The position numbers and the translations under genes are program-made. The notes below the pieces were generated by a model. It saw only the letters and a list, made by a program, of their open reading frames with translations. It had not been told where the DNA came from and made no database searches. A DNA stretch of 40,132 nt from JACMNW01 sp031402355 (GTDB taxonomy: Bacteria > Pseudomonadota > Alphaproteobacteria > Rhodobacterales > Rhodobacteraceae): assembly GCA_031402355.1 (NCBI GenBank), contig JANNSG010000140.1, forward strand, positions 1-40,132, read 5' to 3'. Shown piece after piece: positions 25,890-34,350 of this stretch. How positions within the stretch are numbered: position 1 is the stretch's first letter; the number at the start of each line of letters is the position of its first letter.

Positions 25890-27059
25890 ATGACGGATGA
25901 TAGTTTGGGTTCTTCGTTGCACCCTGATCTGGCGCGCATTGACCGGTTGATGGAGGCGCATGGCCTTGATGTGCTGGTCGCGACGTCCAAGCACAACACG
26001 CAGTATCTGCTGGGCGGCTACCGGTTCATCTTCTTTGCGGCGATGGACGCGATTGGCCACAGCCGCTATCTGCCGGTGGTGATCTACCGGCGCGGACAGA
26101 CCGATCACACCGCCTATATCGGCAACAAGATGGAGGCGGGCGAACATGCCAACCATCCGTTCTGGCCGCCAACCTTTCTGCCTGCCTGCTGGGGTAGCGT
26201 CGATGCGGCCCGGATGGCCGTGGCGCATCTGGACAAGATCGGGGCCAAGGGTCTGAGGATCGGCATCGAGCCGGGGTTTCTGCCGTCTGACGCATGGCAG
26301 GTGCTGTCGGGTTTCGGCCCGATGCTGGATGCGACCGGGATGCTGGAGCAGATGCGCGCGATCAAGACGCCTGCGGAACTGGCGTTGCTGCGACTGGCGT
26401 CAGAACTGATCACTGACTCGATGATGGCTACCATTGCGGCCGCGGGCGAAGGCTGGAGCAAAACCCGCATCATCGAAGAACTGCGCCAGCAAGAAACCAG
26501 ACGCGGGCTGTCTTTCGATTATTGCCTGCTGACGCTGGGGGCCAACCACAACCGGGCGGGGTCCGATCAGGTCTGGCGGCCGGGTGAGGTTCTGTCGATC
26601 GATTCAGGTGGCAATCATCGCGGCTATATCGGCGATCTTTGCCGGATGGGTGTGCTTGGAGAACCGGATGCCGAGTTGTCAGACCTGCTTGAAGAAGTGA
26701 TGTCGGTGCAGGTTGCGGCCTTCGAATGGGTCAAGCCGGGCATCGAGGGCGGCGTAATGATCGAGCGGGCAGAAGCGGCGCTGAAGGCTGGCCCCTCTGC
26801 CAGCTTCAACGATTTCTTTGCGCATGGTATGGGGCTGATTTCGCATGAAGTGCCGTTCTTGATGACCAATCATCCGGTGGCCTATGACGGCGTCGATGCG
26901 GCGCGCAAGCTGGAGGTCGGCATGGTTCTGTCCGTGGAAACCACGATGCTGCACCCAAGGCGCGGCTTTATCAAGATCGAGGATACCTTGGCGGTCACCG
27001 AAAGCGGATATGAGATGTTTGGCAAGACCGGGCGCGGTTGGAACCGGGGCGGGGTCTAA
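25890..27059 (+). CDS. M24 family metallopeptidase (Xaa-Pro peptidase-like)
   Basis: The ATG at 25890 follows AGGGAG and gives 389 aa. A creatinase-type N-terminal domain (1-~155) is followed by the pita-bread M24 domain with all five metal ligands: D238, D249, H312, E350 and E364. It is therefore a metal-dependent hydrolase such as an aminopeptidase P or prolidase relative, not a metal-free creatinase. The gene has its own FadR-type operator, shared in form with the downstream sugar-type transporter and catabolic operons. This suggests it cleaves an amide or peptide-like bond in the same substrate. It converges with the cupin gene, leaving 8 bp. Confidence 0.88.
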   Translation: MTDDSLGSSLHPDLARIDRLMEAHGLDVLVATSKHNTQYLLGGYRFIFFAAMDAIGHSRYLPVVIYRRGQTDHTAYIGNKMEAGEHANHPFWPPTFLPACWGSVDAARMAVAHLDKIGAKGLRIGIEPGFLPSDAWQVLSGFGPMLDATGMLEQMRAIKTPAELALLRLASELITDSMMATIAAAGEGWSKTRIIEELRQQETRRGLSFDYCLLTLGANHNRAGSDQVWRPGEVLSIDSGGNHRGYIGDLCRMGVLGEPDAELSDLLEEVMSVQVAAFEWVKPGIEGGVMIERAEAALKAGPSASFNDFFAHGMGLISHEVPFLMTNHPVAYDGVDAARKLEVGMVLSVETTMLHPRRGFIKIEDTLAVTESGYEMFGKTGRGWNRGGV

Positions 27060-27067
27060 AGGACTTC

Positions 27068-27475
27068 TTACCCTTTTGGCGGCAACAGGCGAAAATCGGG
27101 CAGATCGCGCAATGCAAGTTCGGGGCCTGCCGGGGAATAGACCACGAACAGGGTCATCGTCTCAGTGCCGATGTTCAGGGTGGAATGATAGCGGCTTTCG
27201 GGAACGTAGACGGTGGTGCCGGGGGTGACCTCGACGGTAATCGGGGTGCCATCATCATCCTCGACCATCTGCTCGCCGCGCCCTGACATTACGAGGATGA
27301 TCTCTTCGGCGCCGGGATGGTTGTGGCGCGCATGACCGCCGCCCGGCGCGACAGTTACGATGCCGCCGGAAAACTGCTGTGCGCCATTGACCTCGGGGCC
27401 GACGGTCAGGGCAAGCTGGCCCCAGTCAAACCCAAAGGCGGACACCTTATCGGGATGGATAAAGTATTTGCTCAT
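27068..27475 (-). CDS. Cupin domain protein
   Basis: The ATG at 27475 overlaps the stop of the preceding TIM-barrel gene (ATGA) and gives 135 aa. It is a single cupin domain with metal-type ligands in GGGHARHNHPGAEEIILVMSG (two or three His and Glu) and a later His in ESRYHSTLN. A binding or isomerase role for a sugar-like ligand is possible. It is the third gene of the Tm-1-like operon and so probably responds to the same regulator. It shares the cupin fold with the protein at 14504, but the two are not obviously close relatives. Confidence 0.83.
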   Translation of the reverse strand: MSKYFIHPDKVSAFGFDWGQLALTVGPEVNGAQQFSGGIVTVAPGGGHARHNHPGAEEIILVMSGRGEQMVEDDDGTPITVEVTPGTTVYVPESRYHSTLNIGTETMTLFVVYSPAGPELALRDLPDFRLLPPKG

Positions 27476-28308
27476 GATTTCACTTTCAGCGCCTTGAAGG
27501 CACGGGTCTGGGTGGCGATGGCGGTTTCGACCGGCAGACGCTCCATCGAGGACGCGCCGTAAAAGCCGTGGCATGCGGCGGCATGTTGCAGGATGAAGGC
27601 CGCGTCGTCGGGCATAGCAATCGGGCCGCCGTGGCACAGGATCAGGATATCGGGTCGCACGGCGCGGGCGGCGCTAGCAATAGCGTCAATCTCGGCCACG
27701 CAATCGGAAAGGCTTTGCGCTGATGTCGCCCCTATGGCCCCGCCCGTGGTCACCCCCATATGCGCCACGATGATATCGGCCCCGGCACGGGCCATAGCGG
27801 TGGCCTCATCGGGGGTAAAGACATAAGGCGTCGTCAGCAGACCAAGCGCATGCGCCTGCGCAATCATGTCCACCTCCAGCCCATACCCCATGCCGGTTTC
27901 CTCGAAAGACCGGCGCATCCGGCCATCGAACAGACCCACGGTGGGAAAATTCTGCACCCCGGAAAAGCCCATGGTTTTCAACTCGCGCAGGAACGGCTCC
28001 ATCAGGATGAACGGATCGGTGCCGTTCACCCCGGCCAGCACGGGGGTATGTTTCACCACTGGCAGCACTTCGACAGCCATCTCGCGGACGATGTCATTGG
28101 CATTGCCATAAGCCAGCAGGCCCGCCGATGACCCGCGCCCGGCCATCCGGTAGCGACCCGAATTGTAGATGATGATCAGATCTATGCCGCCCGCCTCTTC
28201 GGATTTCGCGGAAAGGCCGGTCCCGGCACCGCCGCCGATGATGGGAATGCCTTCTGCCGCCAGGCCGTAAAGGCGTTTCAGGATCTCGGCGCGGGGGATG
28301 GCGGGCAT
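27472..28308 (-). CDS. Phosphoenolpyruvate hydrolase family TIM-barrel protein
   Basis: The protein has 278 aa from the ATG at 28308. PIIGGGAGTGLSAKSEEAGG, the IIIYNSGRYRMAGRGSSAGL block and GADIIVAHMGVTTGGAIGA are typical of the PEP-hydrolase family (PF09370), a TIM barrel that also forms the C-terminal half of plant Tm-1 resistance proteins. Its enzymatic activity is not established. It lies 7 bp after the Tm-1-like ATP-binding gene and overlaps the cupin gene. The two proteins fused in the plant Tm-1 are thus encoded here as adjacent separate subunits. Confidence 0.88.
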   Translation of the reverse strand: MPAIPRAEILKRLYGLAAEGIPIIGGGAGTGLSAKSEEAGGIDLIIIYNSGRYRMAGRGSSAGLLAYGNANDIVREMAVEVLPVVKHTPVLAGVNGTDPFILMEPFLRELKTMGFSGVQNFPTVGLFDGRMRRSFEETGMGYGLEVDMIAQAHALGLLTTPYVFTPDEATAMARAGADIIVAHMGVTTGGAIGATSAQSLSDCVAEIDAIASAARAVRPDILILCHGGPIAMPDDAAFILQHAAACHGFYGASSMERLPVETAIATQTRAFKALKVKS

Positions 28309-28315
28309 GGGAACC

Positions 28316-29500
28316 TCAAAGACTGTGGAATGCTTCGACGCAGGCGGCGGCAAAGGCGGGGTGGTTGATGTGGTAGGGCAGGCGGATAATCTGGCGGTTT
28401 GGAGTTTTATGCAAGGTTGCCTCCAGCGCTGCGAACAGGGTGGCTCGGGCCTGAGAGTCCTCGAACGTGGCCCCGGGCGCATCTAGGCTTGATATGCCGT
28501 CTTCGGGTAGCAAAAGCCGCACCTGACCTTGGCACAGGTTCAACCGGTTGGCGATCCAGACGCCGATGGTGTGGCTTTCGGCCGGTGTCGTGCGCATCAG
28601 CGTCACTTGCGGATTGTGGTGGTAAAGCAACCGGTCTTTGAACCGGGCAGGCACGGTCTCTGGCGCGCCGAAGTTTACCATATCCAGCGCCCCAACAGAC
28701 CCGACCCAAGGCAGACCAGATCGTGCAACGGCACCGAAACGGTCGGCCGTACACGGCAAAACGCCGCCGAAAAGATAATCGGCAACCTCGGTCGTGGTGA
28801 TGTCGATGAAGCCGGTCAAAAGGCCGGAGTCGGCAAGCTTTTCCATGGTTTGCCCGCCGGTGCCGGTGGCGTGGAAAACCTGGCAGTCATGATCAGGAAG
28901 CGCCGACACGATGGCGGTCACGCAGGGCGTTGTGACGCCGAACATGGTCAGGCCGATGGCGGGCTTTGCCCCTGATGTCTGCGCAGGTCGCGCGATCATC
29001 CCCAGCATCGCCTGCGCTGCATTGTGCAAGATCACCCGGTTGACTGAATTCAATCCGGCAAGATCAGTGACGGCAGGCATCATGATCAGATCGGAAATGC
29101 CGACATAGGGCGCGGTATCGCCGGACGCCATGGTTGACACCATGATCTTCGGCAGGCCGTAGGGCAAGGCGCGCATCCCCGCCGTGATGATCGCGGTTCC
29201 GCCGCCGCCGCCAATGCCGATCACGCCCGCCAAATCGGGCAAAGTCGGCAGGAACCGTGCAAATGCGGCCGCCATGGCCGCAACTGCCTGCCCACGATCC
29301 GTCAGGCCAAGGACAGCTTGCACGCCCTCCGGGTGGTGGGCTGCCACCTCGCGTGCGGTCACATCGGCTTGGTCGCTATGGGCCTGAGTGCCGACATCGA
29401 CGCGCAAGACATCATCATGCCCGGCCCGCAGCAGGGCAAACAAAAAGTCAAGTTCGGCTGATTTCGTATCGCAGGTTCCGACGCAAAGAATTCGCGGCAT
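28316..29500 (-). CDS. Tm-1-like ATP-binding domain protein (UPF0261)
   Basis: The ATG at 29500 is preceded by GGAGGTC, an excellent ribosome binding site, giving 394 aa. The N-terminus RILCVGTCDTKSAELDFL and the glycine-rich GVIGIGGGGGTAIITAGMRA are hallmarks of UPF0261 (PF06792), the ATP-binding domain of the tomato Tm-1 inhibitor of tobamovirus replication. Bacterial members have no settled function. A two-domain layout is likely: about 1-180, then 185-394 from PKIMVSTMASGDTAPYVG on. It heads an operon with the TIM barrel and the cupin and diverges from an ABC importer across a region with two operators. Confidence 0.9.
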   Translation of the reverse strand: MPRILCVGTCDTKSAELDFLFALLRAGHDDVLRVDVGTQAHSDQADVTAREVAAHHPEGVQAVLGLTDRGQAVAAMAAAFARFLPTLPDLAGVIGIGGGGGTAIITAGMRALPYGLPKIMVSTMASGDTAPYVGISDLIMMPAVTDLAGLNSVNRVILHNAAQAMLGMIARPAQTSGAKPAIGLTMFGVTTPCVTAIVSALPDHDCQVFHATGTGGQTMEKLADSGLLTGFIDITTTEVADYLFGGVLPCTADRFGAVARSGLPWVGSVGALDMVNFGAPETVPARFKDRLLYHHNPQVTLMRTTPAESHTIGVWIANRLNLCQGQVRLLLPEDGISSLDAPGATFEDSQARATLFAALEATLHKTPNRQIIRLPYHINHPAFAAACVEAFHSL

Positions 29501-29542
29501 GGCCTGACCTCCGGGCATGTCGGGGCACTGTTCAATGCACTC

Positions 29543-29561
29543 TAACTGGTTGGACCAGTTA
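29543..29561. promoter_or_regulatory. GntR/FadR-type operator, site B (Tm-1-like operon)
   Basis: TAACTGGT-TGG-ACCAGTTA is a perfect 8+3+8 inverted repeat, about 42-60 bp upstream of the Tm-1-like start. It is the longest and most symmetric of five such sites and lies on that gene's side of the 311-bp divergent intergenic region (29501-29811), which holds no gene. Confidence 0.7.
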
Positions 29562-29724
29562 TGCAAGAACCGCTGAATGGAAAATTCTACGACGGGGAAA
29601 TTCACAGGGTGCGTAAGTGCATGATAGATAGACCATAAAGCCAGTCTACCTGATCGGCCTGCAATCAAGCGGCGATCAGCGTTCGACGGAAAGGCCGAAG
29701 TATGGCCTTGACTGACTTTGATGT

Positions 29725-29737
29725 TTGGTAATACCAG
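29725..29737. promoter_or_regulatory. GntR/FadR-type operator, site C (ABC importer operon)
   Basis: TTGGTAATACCAG lies 75-87 bp upstream of the solute-binding protein start, in the same divergent region as site B. The 13 bases are identical to site E near 39400. The TGGT-N3-ACCA core is perfectly symmetric; the outer pair is T/G instead of C/G. Confidence 0.65.
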
Positions 29738-29811
29738 TTGATAAGTTCTGATCAGGTGATTGGCCACGACTTACCTGGTAGAGCGAGCTTGCATGAATGG
29801 GAGGTACACAC

Positions 29812-31122
29812 ATGCGCGGTAAACTAACAGGTTTGCTAACCGGCGTCGGTCTGTCTGCTCTGGTCACCTCTGCGGCCACTGCGCAGGAGCTGACAATTTT
29901 TTGGGCGGAATGGGATCCAGCGAATTATCTTCAAGAGCTTGTCAACGAATATGAAGCGGAAACCGGGGTGACGGTGACTGTGGAAACCACGCCATGGTCG
30001 GATTTCCAGACCAAGGCCTTCACCGAATTCAACGCCAAGGGCGAAGCTTATGACATGATCGTCGGCGACAGCCAGTGGCTGGGAGCCGCATCTGAGGCCG
30101 GTCATTACGTCGATCTGACCCAGTTTTTCAATGACAATAAAGTCGGCGAGATCATGGCACCTGCGACGGTGAAATACTACGCTGAATACCCCGGCAATTC
30201 CGGCAAATACTGGGCCATTCCGGCCGAGGGCGATGCTGTCGGTTGGTCCTACCGCAAGGACTGGTTCGAGGATCCGGCGGAAATGGCGGCATTTGAGGCC
30301 AAGTACGGCTATCCGCTGGCAGTTCCGACCGACTGGAAGCAGTTGCGCGATCTTGCAGAGTTCTTCCACCGTCCTGATCAAGGCCGCTATGGCATCGCGA
30401 TCTACACCGACAATTCCTATGACGCGATGGCGATGGGCTTTGAGAACGCGCTGTTCTCGTTTGGCGCGGAACTTGGTGATCCGGTGACCTACAAGGTTGA
30501 CGGGATCGTGAATTCGGACAAGGCGATTGCAGCGGTTGACGCCTACCGTGAGCTGTTCAACTTTACGCCGCCTGGCTGGTCGAAAGCGTTCTTTGTGGAA
30601 AACAATCAAGCGATCACAGAGGGCCTTGCGGCGATCTCGATGAACTATTTCGCGTTCTTTCCGGCACTGCTGAACGAATCCACCAACCCGCATGCGGCGA
30701 ATACCGGCTTTTTTGCCAACCCGGCAGGCCCTGATGGGGATCGCTATGCAGCACTGGGCGGGCAGGGGATTTCGATCGTCTCCTACAGCCAGAAGCAAGA
30801 AGAAAGCTTCAAATTCCTGCAATGGTTCATCAAGGATGAAACCCAGAAGCGTTGGGCCGAGCTTGGCGGCTACACCGCCTCGGCGAAAGTTCTGGAAAGC
30901 CCGGAATTCCGGAATGCGACGCCCTATAACGAGGCGTTCTATCAGACAATGTTTATCGTCAAGGATTTCTGGGCGGTGCCAGAGTTTGCGGAACTTCTGG
31001 GTCAGCTGAACACCCGCATCTACCCGCATATCGTGGGTGGTGAAGGCACCGCCAAGGAAGTTCTGGACGGGTTGGCTGCGGACTGGACCGCGACATTTGC
31101 CAAATATGGTCGTGGTCAATAG
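29812..31122 (+). CDS. ABC transporter extracellular solute-binding protein (family 1)
   Basis: The ATG at 29812 is preceded by GGGAGG, giving 436 aa. A Sec signal peptide is clear: MRGK, a hydrophobic core (LTGLLTGVGLSALV) and a likely cleavage after TSAATAQ, so the protein is periplasmic. The mature part has the type 1 sugar-binding pattern (LTIFWAEWDPANYLQELV near the start, EAYDMIVGDSQWL). It would capture a sugar, polyol or sugar-acid-like ligand and hand it to the permeases downstream; the ligand is unknown. A strong hairpin terminator follows the stop, which should give more of this protein than of the membrane parts. Confidence 0.92.
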   Translation: MRGKLTGLLTGVGLSALVTSAATAQELTIFWAEWDPANYLQELVNEYEAETGVTVTVETTPWSDFQTKAFTEFNAKGEAYDMIVGDSQWLGAASEAGHYVDLTQFFNDNKVGEIMAPATVKYYAEYPGNSGKYWAIPAEGDAVGWSYRKDWFEDPAEMAAFEAKYGYPLAVPTDWKQLRDLAEFFHRPDQGRYGIAIYTDNSYDAMAMGFENALFSFGAELGDPVTYKVDGIVNSDKAIAAVDAYRELFNFTPPGWSKAFFVENNQAITEGLAAISMNYFAFFPALLNESTNPHAANTGFFANPAGPDGDRYAALGGQGISIVSYSQKQEESFKFLQWFIKDETQKRWAELGGYTASAKVLESPEFRNATPYNEAFYQTMFIVKDFWAVPEFAELLGQLNTRIYPHIVGGEGTAKEVLDGLAADWTATFAKYGRGQ

Positions 31123-31145
31123 GCTGGGCGCTTGCGCCTGACCCG

Positions 31146-31174
31146 GGGGGGCGAAAAACCGCCCCCCTTTTTTT
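31146..31174 (+). terminator. Hairpin with T-run between binding-protein and permease genes
   Basis: An 8-bp stem GGGGGGCG (31146-31153) / CGCCCCCC (31160-31167) with loop AAAAAC is followed by seven T. It is a textbook intrinsic terminator shape, placed inside the operon after the solute-binding gene. It probably ends most transcripts there, with read-through to the permeases. Confidence 0.8.
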
Positions 31175-31201
31175 CCTACTTTCGTCAAAGCGGAGGCCAT
31201 C

Positions 31202-32098
31202 TTGGCACCTGATACGCTGAAATCCGGCGCACCGCTGCAATCGCGCGGGTTAAGCGATCTGGCAATTCGGAACCTGTTCATCATCCCGACCATTGTTTTT
31301 CTGATCGTATTCAATATCTTCCCGCTGCTGTATTCGCTGGGTTATTCGTTCACCGATTTTCGTGCGTCCACCAATGCGCCGGCAAATTTTGTCGGTCTGG
31401 ACAACTACCGCACTTTGCTGGCCGACCCGAATATCTGGCGCAATTTCACCATCACTGCGAAATACGTTATCATTTCAGTGACCGGGCAAGTGGTGATCGG
31501 CTTTGGCATTGCGATGCTTTTGAACCGCGAAATCCCGTTCAAGGGCTTGCTCACCACGCTGCTGATGTTGCCGATGATGTTGTCGGCGGCGGTCGTGGGG
31601 CTGTTCTGGAAGTTGCTCTATGACCCCAGCTTCGGCATCATCAATTACGGCCTTGGTCTGGGCACATTTGAATGGCTGGCCGACCCGCAGATGGCGCTTT
31701 ACGCGATTGCAATTGCCGATATCTGGATGTGGTCGCCTTTCGTGATGCTGCTGTCGCTGGCGGGCCTGTCTGCCGTGCCAAAGCATCTGTATGAGGCCGC
31801 GGCAATTGACCGGGCCAGTCGGTCTTACGTGTTTTTCCGCATCACCTTGCCACTGGTCGCCCCGATCCTGATGATCGCCATCATCTTTCGCACGATGGAG
31901 GCGTTCAAGACCTTTGATCTTGCCTATATCCTTGCCAGCCAGCCTACGACCGAGGTGATCTCGATCCGGCTATACAAGATGGCGTTTCAGGAATGGCAGA
32001 CCGGGATGAGTTCGGCCCTGGCCTATATCGTGCTGGTGATGGTGCTGGCGATCACCAATATCTATATCAAATATCTGAACAAAGTGAAGGAACGCTAG
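31202..32098 (+). CDS. ABC transporter permease, sugar type (MalF-like)
   Basis: The start is TTG at 31202 with GGAGG five bases before it, giving 298 aa; no in-frame ATG is near. About six membrane helices are visible, beginning with NLFIIPTIVFLIVFNIFPLLYS. The cytoplasmic coupling motif YEAAAIDRASRSYVFFRITLP, near residues 197-217, is the EAA loop that contacts an ATPase. It pairs with the second permease that starts 2 bp after its stop. The rare TTG start may lower its expression relative to the binding protein. Confidence 0.9.
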   Translation: MAPDTLKSGAPLQSRGLSDLAIRNLFIIPTIVFLIVFNIFPLLYSLGYSFTDFRASTNAPANFVGLDNYRTLLADPNIWRNFTITAKYVIISVTGQVVIGFGIAMLLNREIPFKGLLTTLLMLPMMLSAAVVGLFWKLLYDPSFGIINYGLGLGTFEWLADPQMALYAIAIADIWMWSPFVMLLSLAGLSAVPKHLYEAAAIDRASRSYVFFRITLPLVAPILMIAIIFRTMEAFKTFDLAYILASQPTTEVISIRLYKMAFQEWQTGMSSALAYIVLVMVLAITNIYIKYLNKVKER

Positions 32099-32099
32099 G

Positions 32100-33059
32100 A
32101 TGGCCGCCGTTCGCACAGCAGGCGAGGTGTTCCGCCACAGGCTTTCGATCATCAGCGTGTTGCTGATATTGCTGATCTTTCTGACACCGATTTTCTGGAT
32201 CACCGCCACCGCGTTCAAGCCGCGCAATCTGGCCACCACAGTGCCGCCGACGGTGTTCTTCGAACCCGAGATTTCGCCCTTCGTCAAGCTGATGACCAAA
32301 CGCAGCCAATTGCGCACGGCCCCCACGGATGAGGTCTACAGCGCAGCCCCCTGGTGGGAGCAGACGGTGTTCGATGGCGGCGAAAAGATCGTCCGGTCCG
32401 GCAAGGGGGTGGTGCAGCCCTCGGGCTATCCAAGCCGGTTCATCAACAGCCTGATCATCGCGATCACATCTACCGTGTTGGCGGTGTCGATGGGTACGAT
32501 CACCGCCTATGGCTTTTCCCGTTTCAAGGTAAAGGGTGAGGATGACTGGCTGTTCTTCATCCTGTCCACAAGGATGCTGCCACCCGTCGTTGTGGCGATC
32601 CCGATGTACCTTATGTACCGGGTGGTGGGGCTGAACGACAGCCATCTGGGGCTGATCATCTTATACACCGCGTTCAACCTTTCGTTCTCGGTCTGGCTGA
32701 TGAAAGGGTTCATCGACGAGATCCCGAAAGAATATGAAGATGCCGCATTGGTTGACGGCTACACACGGATGCAGGCCTTCTTTAAGATCGTGCTGCCAGA
32801 GGCAGCGACGGGCATTGCGGCAACAGCGGTGTTTTGCTTTATCACCGCGTGGAACGAATATGCCTTTGCGCTGATCATGACCAACAGGCGCGCGCAGACT
32901 GCCCCGCCCTATATCCCTAGCCAGGTTGGATCGGGATTGCCGGACTGGACTGTCATTGCGGCCGGAACTGTCTTGTTCTTGCTGCCAGTGGCGATATTTA
33001 CGTTCCTTCTGCGCAACCATCTGCTGCGCGGCATGTCATTCGGGGCAATCCGCAAATGA
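32100..33059 (+). CDS. ABC transporter permease, sugar type (MalG-like)
   Basis: This 319-aa permease has a first helix at IISVLLILLIFLTPIFWITA and the EAA loop EYEDAALVDGYTRMQAFFKI. Between helix 1 and the next one is an unusually long periplasmic insertion of about 70 residues (about 45-115, including TKRSQLRTAPTDEVYSAAPW), longer than in typical MalG proteins. It may shape the contact with the binding protein. The stop overlaps the small membrane gene by 4 nt. Confidence 0.9.
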   Translation: MAAVRTAGEVFRHRLSIISVLLILLIFLTPIFWITATAFKPRNLATTVPPTVFFEPEISPFVKLMTKRSQLRTAPTDEVYSAAPWWEQTVFDGGEKIVRSGKGVVQPSGYPSRFINSLIIAITSTVLAVSMGTITAYGFSRFKVKGEDDWLFFILSTRMLPPVVVAIPMYLMYRVVGLNDSHLGLIILYTAFNLSFSVWLMKGFIDEIPKEYEDAALVDGYTRMQAFFKIVLPEAATGIAATAVFCFITAWNEYAFALIMTNRRAQTAPPYIPSQVGSGLPDWTVIAAGTVLFLLPVAIFTFLLRNHLLRGMSFGAIRK

Positions 33060-33244
33060 GCTTTCGAGACATCAATCACCGCTGGCTGGTTCCGGGCGCA
33101 CAGATCGTCATGATCTTTGGTATCGTGGCCCTGTGCCAGCCCTGGATCGAAGTGCTGCACCGCTATGGGATGACGATCATCATTGTCGGCCTTGTCAGTT
33201 TCATGATCACCACCAAAATCCCCGCACCCGAGGCCAAAGAATGA
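33056..33244 (+). CDS. Small membrane protein of the ABC transporter operon (62 aa)
   Basis: The 62-aa protein has two likely membrane helices (VPGAQIVMIFGIVALCQPW and YGMTIIIVGLVSFMITT) and a short polar tail. It overlaps both neighbours by 4 nt, so it is translationally coupled to the permease and the first ATPase. I do not recognise its family. The operon layout (binding protein, two permeases, a small membrane protein, two ATPases) resembles the glycerol importer GlpSTPQUV of Rhizobium, whose GlpU is also a small membrane protein. It may therefore be a transporter accessory subunit. Confidence 0.8.
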   Translation: MSFRDINHRWLVPGAQIVMIFGIVALCQPWIEVLHRYGMTIIIVGLVSFMITTKIPAPEAKE

Positions 33245-34350
33245 CGCAGATCGAGTTGCGCAATATAAACAAACACTTCGGGGCGTTTCACGTCATCAAC
33301 AACGTAAACCTGACAGTTCAGGACCGCGAGTTTGTGGTGTTTCTGGGCCAGTCTGGCTGTGGCAAGACCACCACCTTACGGGCGATTGCGGGGCTTGAGA
33401 CGATCGATTCCGGCGAGATACTGATCGGCGGGGTGCCGGTGCAGAACACGCGGGCGGAAACCCGCGACATTGCCTTCGTTTTCCAGTCTTTCGCGCTTTA
33501 TCCGCATCTGACGGTGTATGAAAATATGGCGTTTCCGCTGCGAGCGGTGGGTACGGACAAGGCTGAGATCGACAGAACGGTGCGCCGGGTGGCGGCGGTA
33601 TTGCAGATCGGCGGATTGCTGGGGCGCAGGCCATCGGCGCTGGCGGGGGGGGATCTGCAACGAGTGGCGATCGGGCGGGCGCTGGTGCGCAATCCAAAGG
33701 CCATGCTGATGGACGAACCGATCGGGTCACTGGACGCCAAGCTGCGCGAAGAAATGCGGGTCGAACTGAAACGGTTGCATGTCGAGCAAGGGTCAACCAC
33801 GATTTACGTCACCCATGACCAGATCGAGGCGATGGCGCTGGCCGACCGGATCGTCGTGATGCATGAGGGGGTTTTGCAACAGGTCGGCACGCCGGAAGAT
33901 GTTTATGCCAACCCGGTGAACCTGTTTGTAGCGCAGTTCGTAGGCTCACCGGTGATGAACGTGGCCGAAGTTTCGGTGGCAAATGTCGCAGGTGACGCCC
34001 GTGTCGCGATTGCTGGCACAGAGACAGGTTTTGTCTTTCCCGCAGCGCTGATCGACCGGCTGCATGCGGCGGGGGCTATGGCCGGGTCGCTTACCATGGG
34101 GATAAGGCCTGAGGCCCTGGACATAGCTTTGGCAGCGGCACCGGGCCATATTGAGGTTGAGGCACATGGCATTGAACCTTTGGGGTCACATGACATCGTT
34201 GATCTGCGGCTTGGCGAGCAGATCCTGCGGGCGCGCACACGGTCTGGCTTTGTGCCGGGGCCGGGCAGCCGGATCTTTGTGCGGGCAGATCCGGCACGGG
34301 CGCATTTCTTTGACACCGCGCGCGGCACTTCACTGGGGATCAGCCTCTGA
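33241..34350 (+). CDS. ABC transporter ATPase 1 (degenerate signature motif)
   Basis: The ATG at 33241 overlaps the small gene's stop; the frame extends upstream without a better start. The 369-aa protein has a MalK/UgpC-type ATPase domain and a C-terminal TOBE region. Walker A is G36-QSGCG-K42-T, the Q-loop is FQSFALYP, Walker B ends in D158-E159, and the switch His is H192. The signature reads L134-AGGD138, not LSGGQ, losing the key Ser that contacts ATP in the partner subunit. With ATPase 2 (LSGGE) it would form an asymmetric heterodimer with one good and one weakened ATP site. Confidence 0.92.
   Translation: MTQIELRNINKHFGAFHVINNVNLTVQDREFVVFLGQSGCGKTTTLRAIAGLETIDSGEILIGGVPVQNTRAETRDIAFVFQSFALYPHLTVYENMAFPLRAVGTDKAEIDRTVRRVAAVLQIGGLLGRRPSALAGGDLQRVAIGRALVRNPKAMLMDEPIGSLDAKLREEMRVELKRLHVEQGSTTIYVTHDQIEAMALADRIVVMHEGVLQQVGTPEDVYANPVNLFVAQFVGSPVMNVAEVSVANVAGDARVAIAGTETGFVFPAALIDRLHAAGAMAGSLTMGIRPEALDIALAAAPGHIEVEAHGIEPLGSHDIVDLRLGEQILRARTRSGFVPGPGSRIFVRADPARAHFFDTARGTSLGISL

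Noticed and set aside
29771..29785. Possible extra GntR half-site (ACCTGGTAGAG) near 29773
   Set aside because: Only one arm matches and there is no ACCA at the correct spacing.
29836..31314. Open minus-strand frame of 492 codons
   Set aside because: It lies opposite the solute-binding protein, which has a signal peptide and a good ribosome binding site. The antisense product is not protein-like.
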